Below are positions 63,977 through 64,000 of a stretch of 64,000 bases of DNA, in pieces. The notes under the pieces are model-generated. The model was given only the letters and a program-made list of their open reading frames with translations, was not told the origin of the DNA and ran no database searches. The first letter of the stretch is position 1; the number at the start of each line of letters is the position of its first letter. This stretch comes from Prochlorococcus marinus str. AS9601 (GTDB lineage Bacteria > Cyanobacteriota > Cyanobacteriia > PCC-6307 > Cyanobiaceae). The stretch spans positions 992,001-1,056,000 of the forward strand of contig NC_008816.1 of the NCBI RefSeq assembly GCF_000015645.1, written 5' to 3'. Position numbers and translations under genes: made by a program.

Positions 63977-64000
63977 GAGCATATGTATTAAGTATGTAGG

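Larger units (their letters stand above)
61236..64000. mobile_element. Second tRNA-Pro-anchored cassette B, right end beyond the window
   Basis: It starts after the right tRNA fragment and carries its own terminator and its own paired repeats (GGGGAGCT type) at 61305-61324 and 63957-63976, which differ from those of cassette A. Contents are a minus-strand run of very small membrane proteins, two hli genes, a PsbN-like gene and two tiny plus-strand genes. No integrase is visible. The right boundary is predicted to be just outside the window. Confidence 0.55.

Overview
The window comes from a high-light-adapted marine Prochlorococcus, most likely of the HLII type. The DNA is very A+T rich and genes are short and tightly packed. 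The content fits: the cyanobacterial clock kinase SasA, the G6PDH activator OpcA, a ferredoxin-NADP reductase without a phycobilisome-binding domain, PsbY, a PsbP-like lipoprotein, carotene isomerase CrtH, three high-light-inducible (Hli) proteins and paired porins of the picocyanobacterial type. I did not assign a strain.

Positions 1-49,200 are ordinary conserved core genome. In order: cobyrinate amidase (cut by the window start), opcA-zwf, petH, tRNA-Glu, sasA, prs, malQ, a UbiB-family kinase with a frameshifted 3' end, a PLP decarboxylase, cdsA, an alpha/beta hydrolase-dehydrogenase pair, clpC, rimI, the run lysA-cdaA-uppS-bioB-trhO, lipA-recR, a PsbP-like lipoprotein, an ABC exporter, a DEAD-box helicase with a hairpin over its ribosome binding site, a recC-methyltransferase-recB-recD cluster, pdxJ, a PlsC-type acyltransferase, bolA-grxD, a response regulator lacking its phospho-acceptor, crtH, trmFO and psbY.

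Positions 49,200-56,350 are transitional: tRNA-Lys, a small hli gene, several very small proteins, and two porin genes that share a block of about 965 bp (coding region plus terminator) with no difference seen, while their N-terminal regions differ. A TPR-sulfotransferase gene sits between them. apt ends this part.

Positions 56,350-64,000 are an accessory island built on tRNA-Pro(UGG). A decayed 5' half of tRNA-Pro with its upstream flank lies at about 56.5-56.65 kb, an intact tRNA-Pro at 57,968-58,041, and a perfect 50-bp copy of the tRNA 3' half plus flank at 61,186-61,235. Exactly 70 bp to the right of each 3' half starts a paired short direct repeat (GTGGAC-type in one case, GGGGAGCT-type in the other), and each repeat type occurs again at the far end of its own segment. 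This looks like two tandem cassettes sharing one tRNA attachment site but carrying different arm-type sites. No integrase is visible in either. The first cassette (about 3.2 kb) holds an outer-membrane barrel-like protein and a three-gene operon EF-hand protein / ECF sigma factor / short membrane protein (candidate anti-sigma). The second (2.7 kb or more, running off the window) holds very small membrane proteins, two abutting hli genes and a PsbN-like protein with a histidine-rich tail. A YadA-anchor-like surface protein lies just upstream of the tRNA. The best candidate for a new system is the first cassette: a possible calcium-sensing sigma-factor unit paired with a surface protein on a tRNA-Pro-targeted element.
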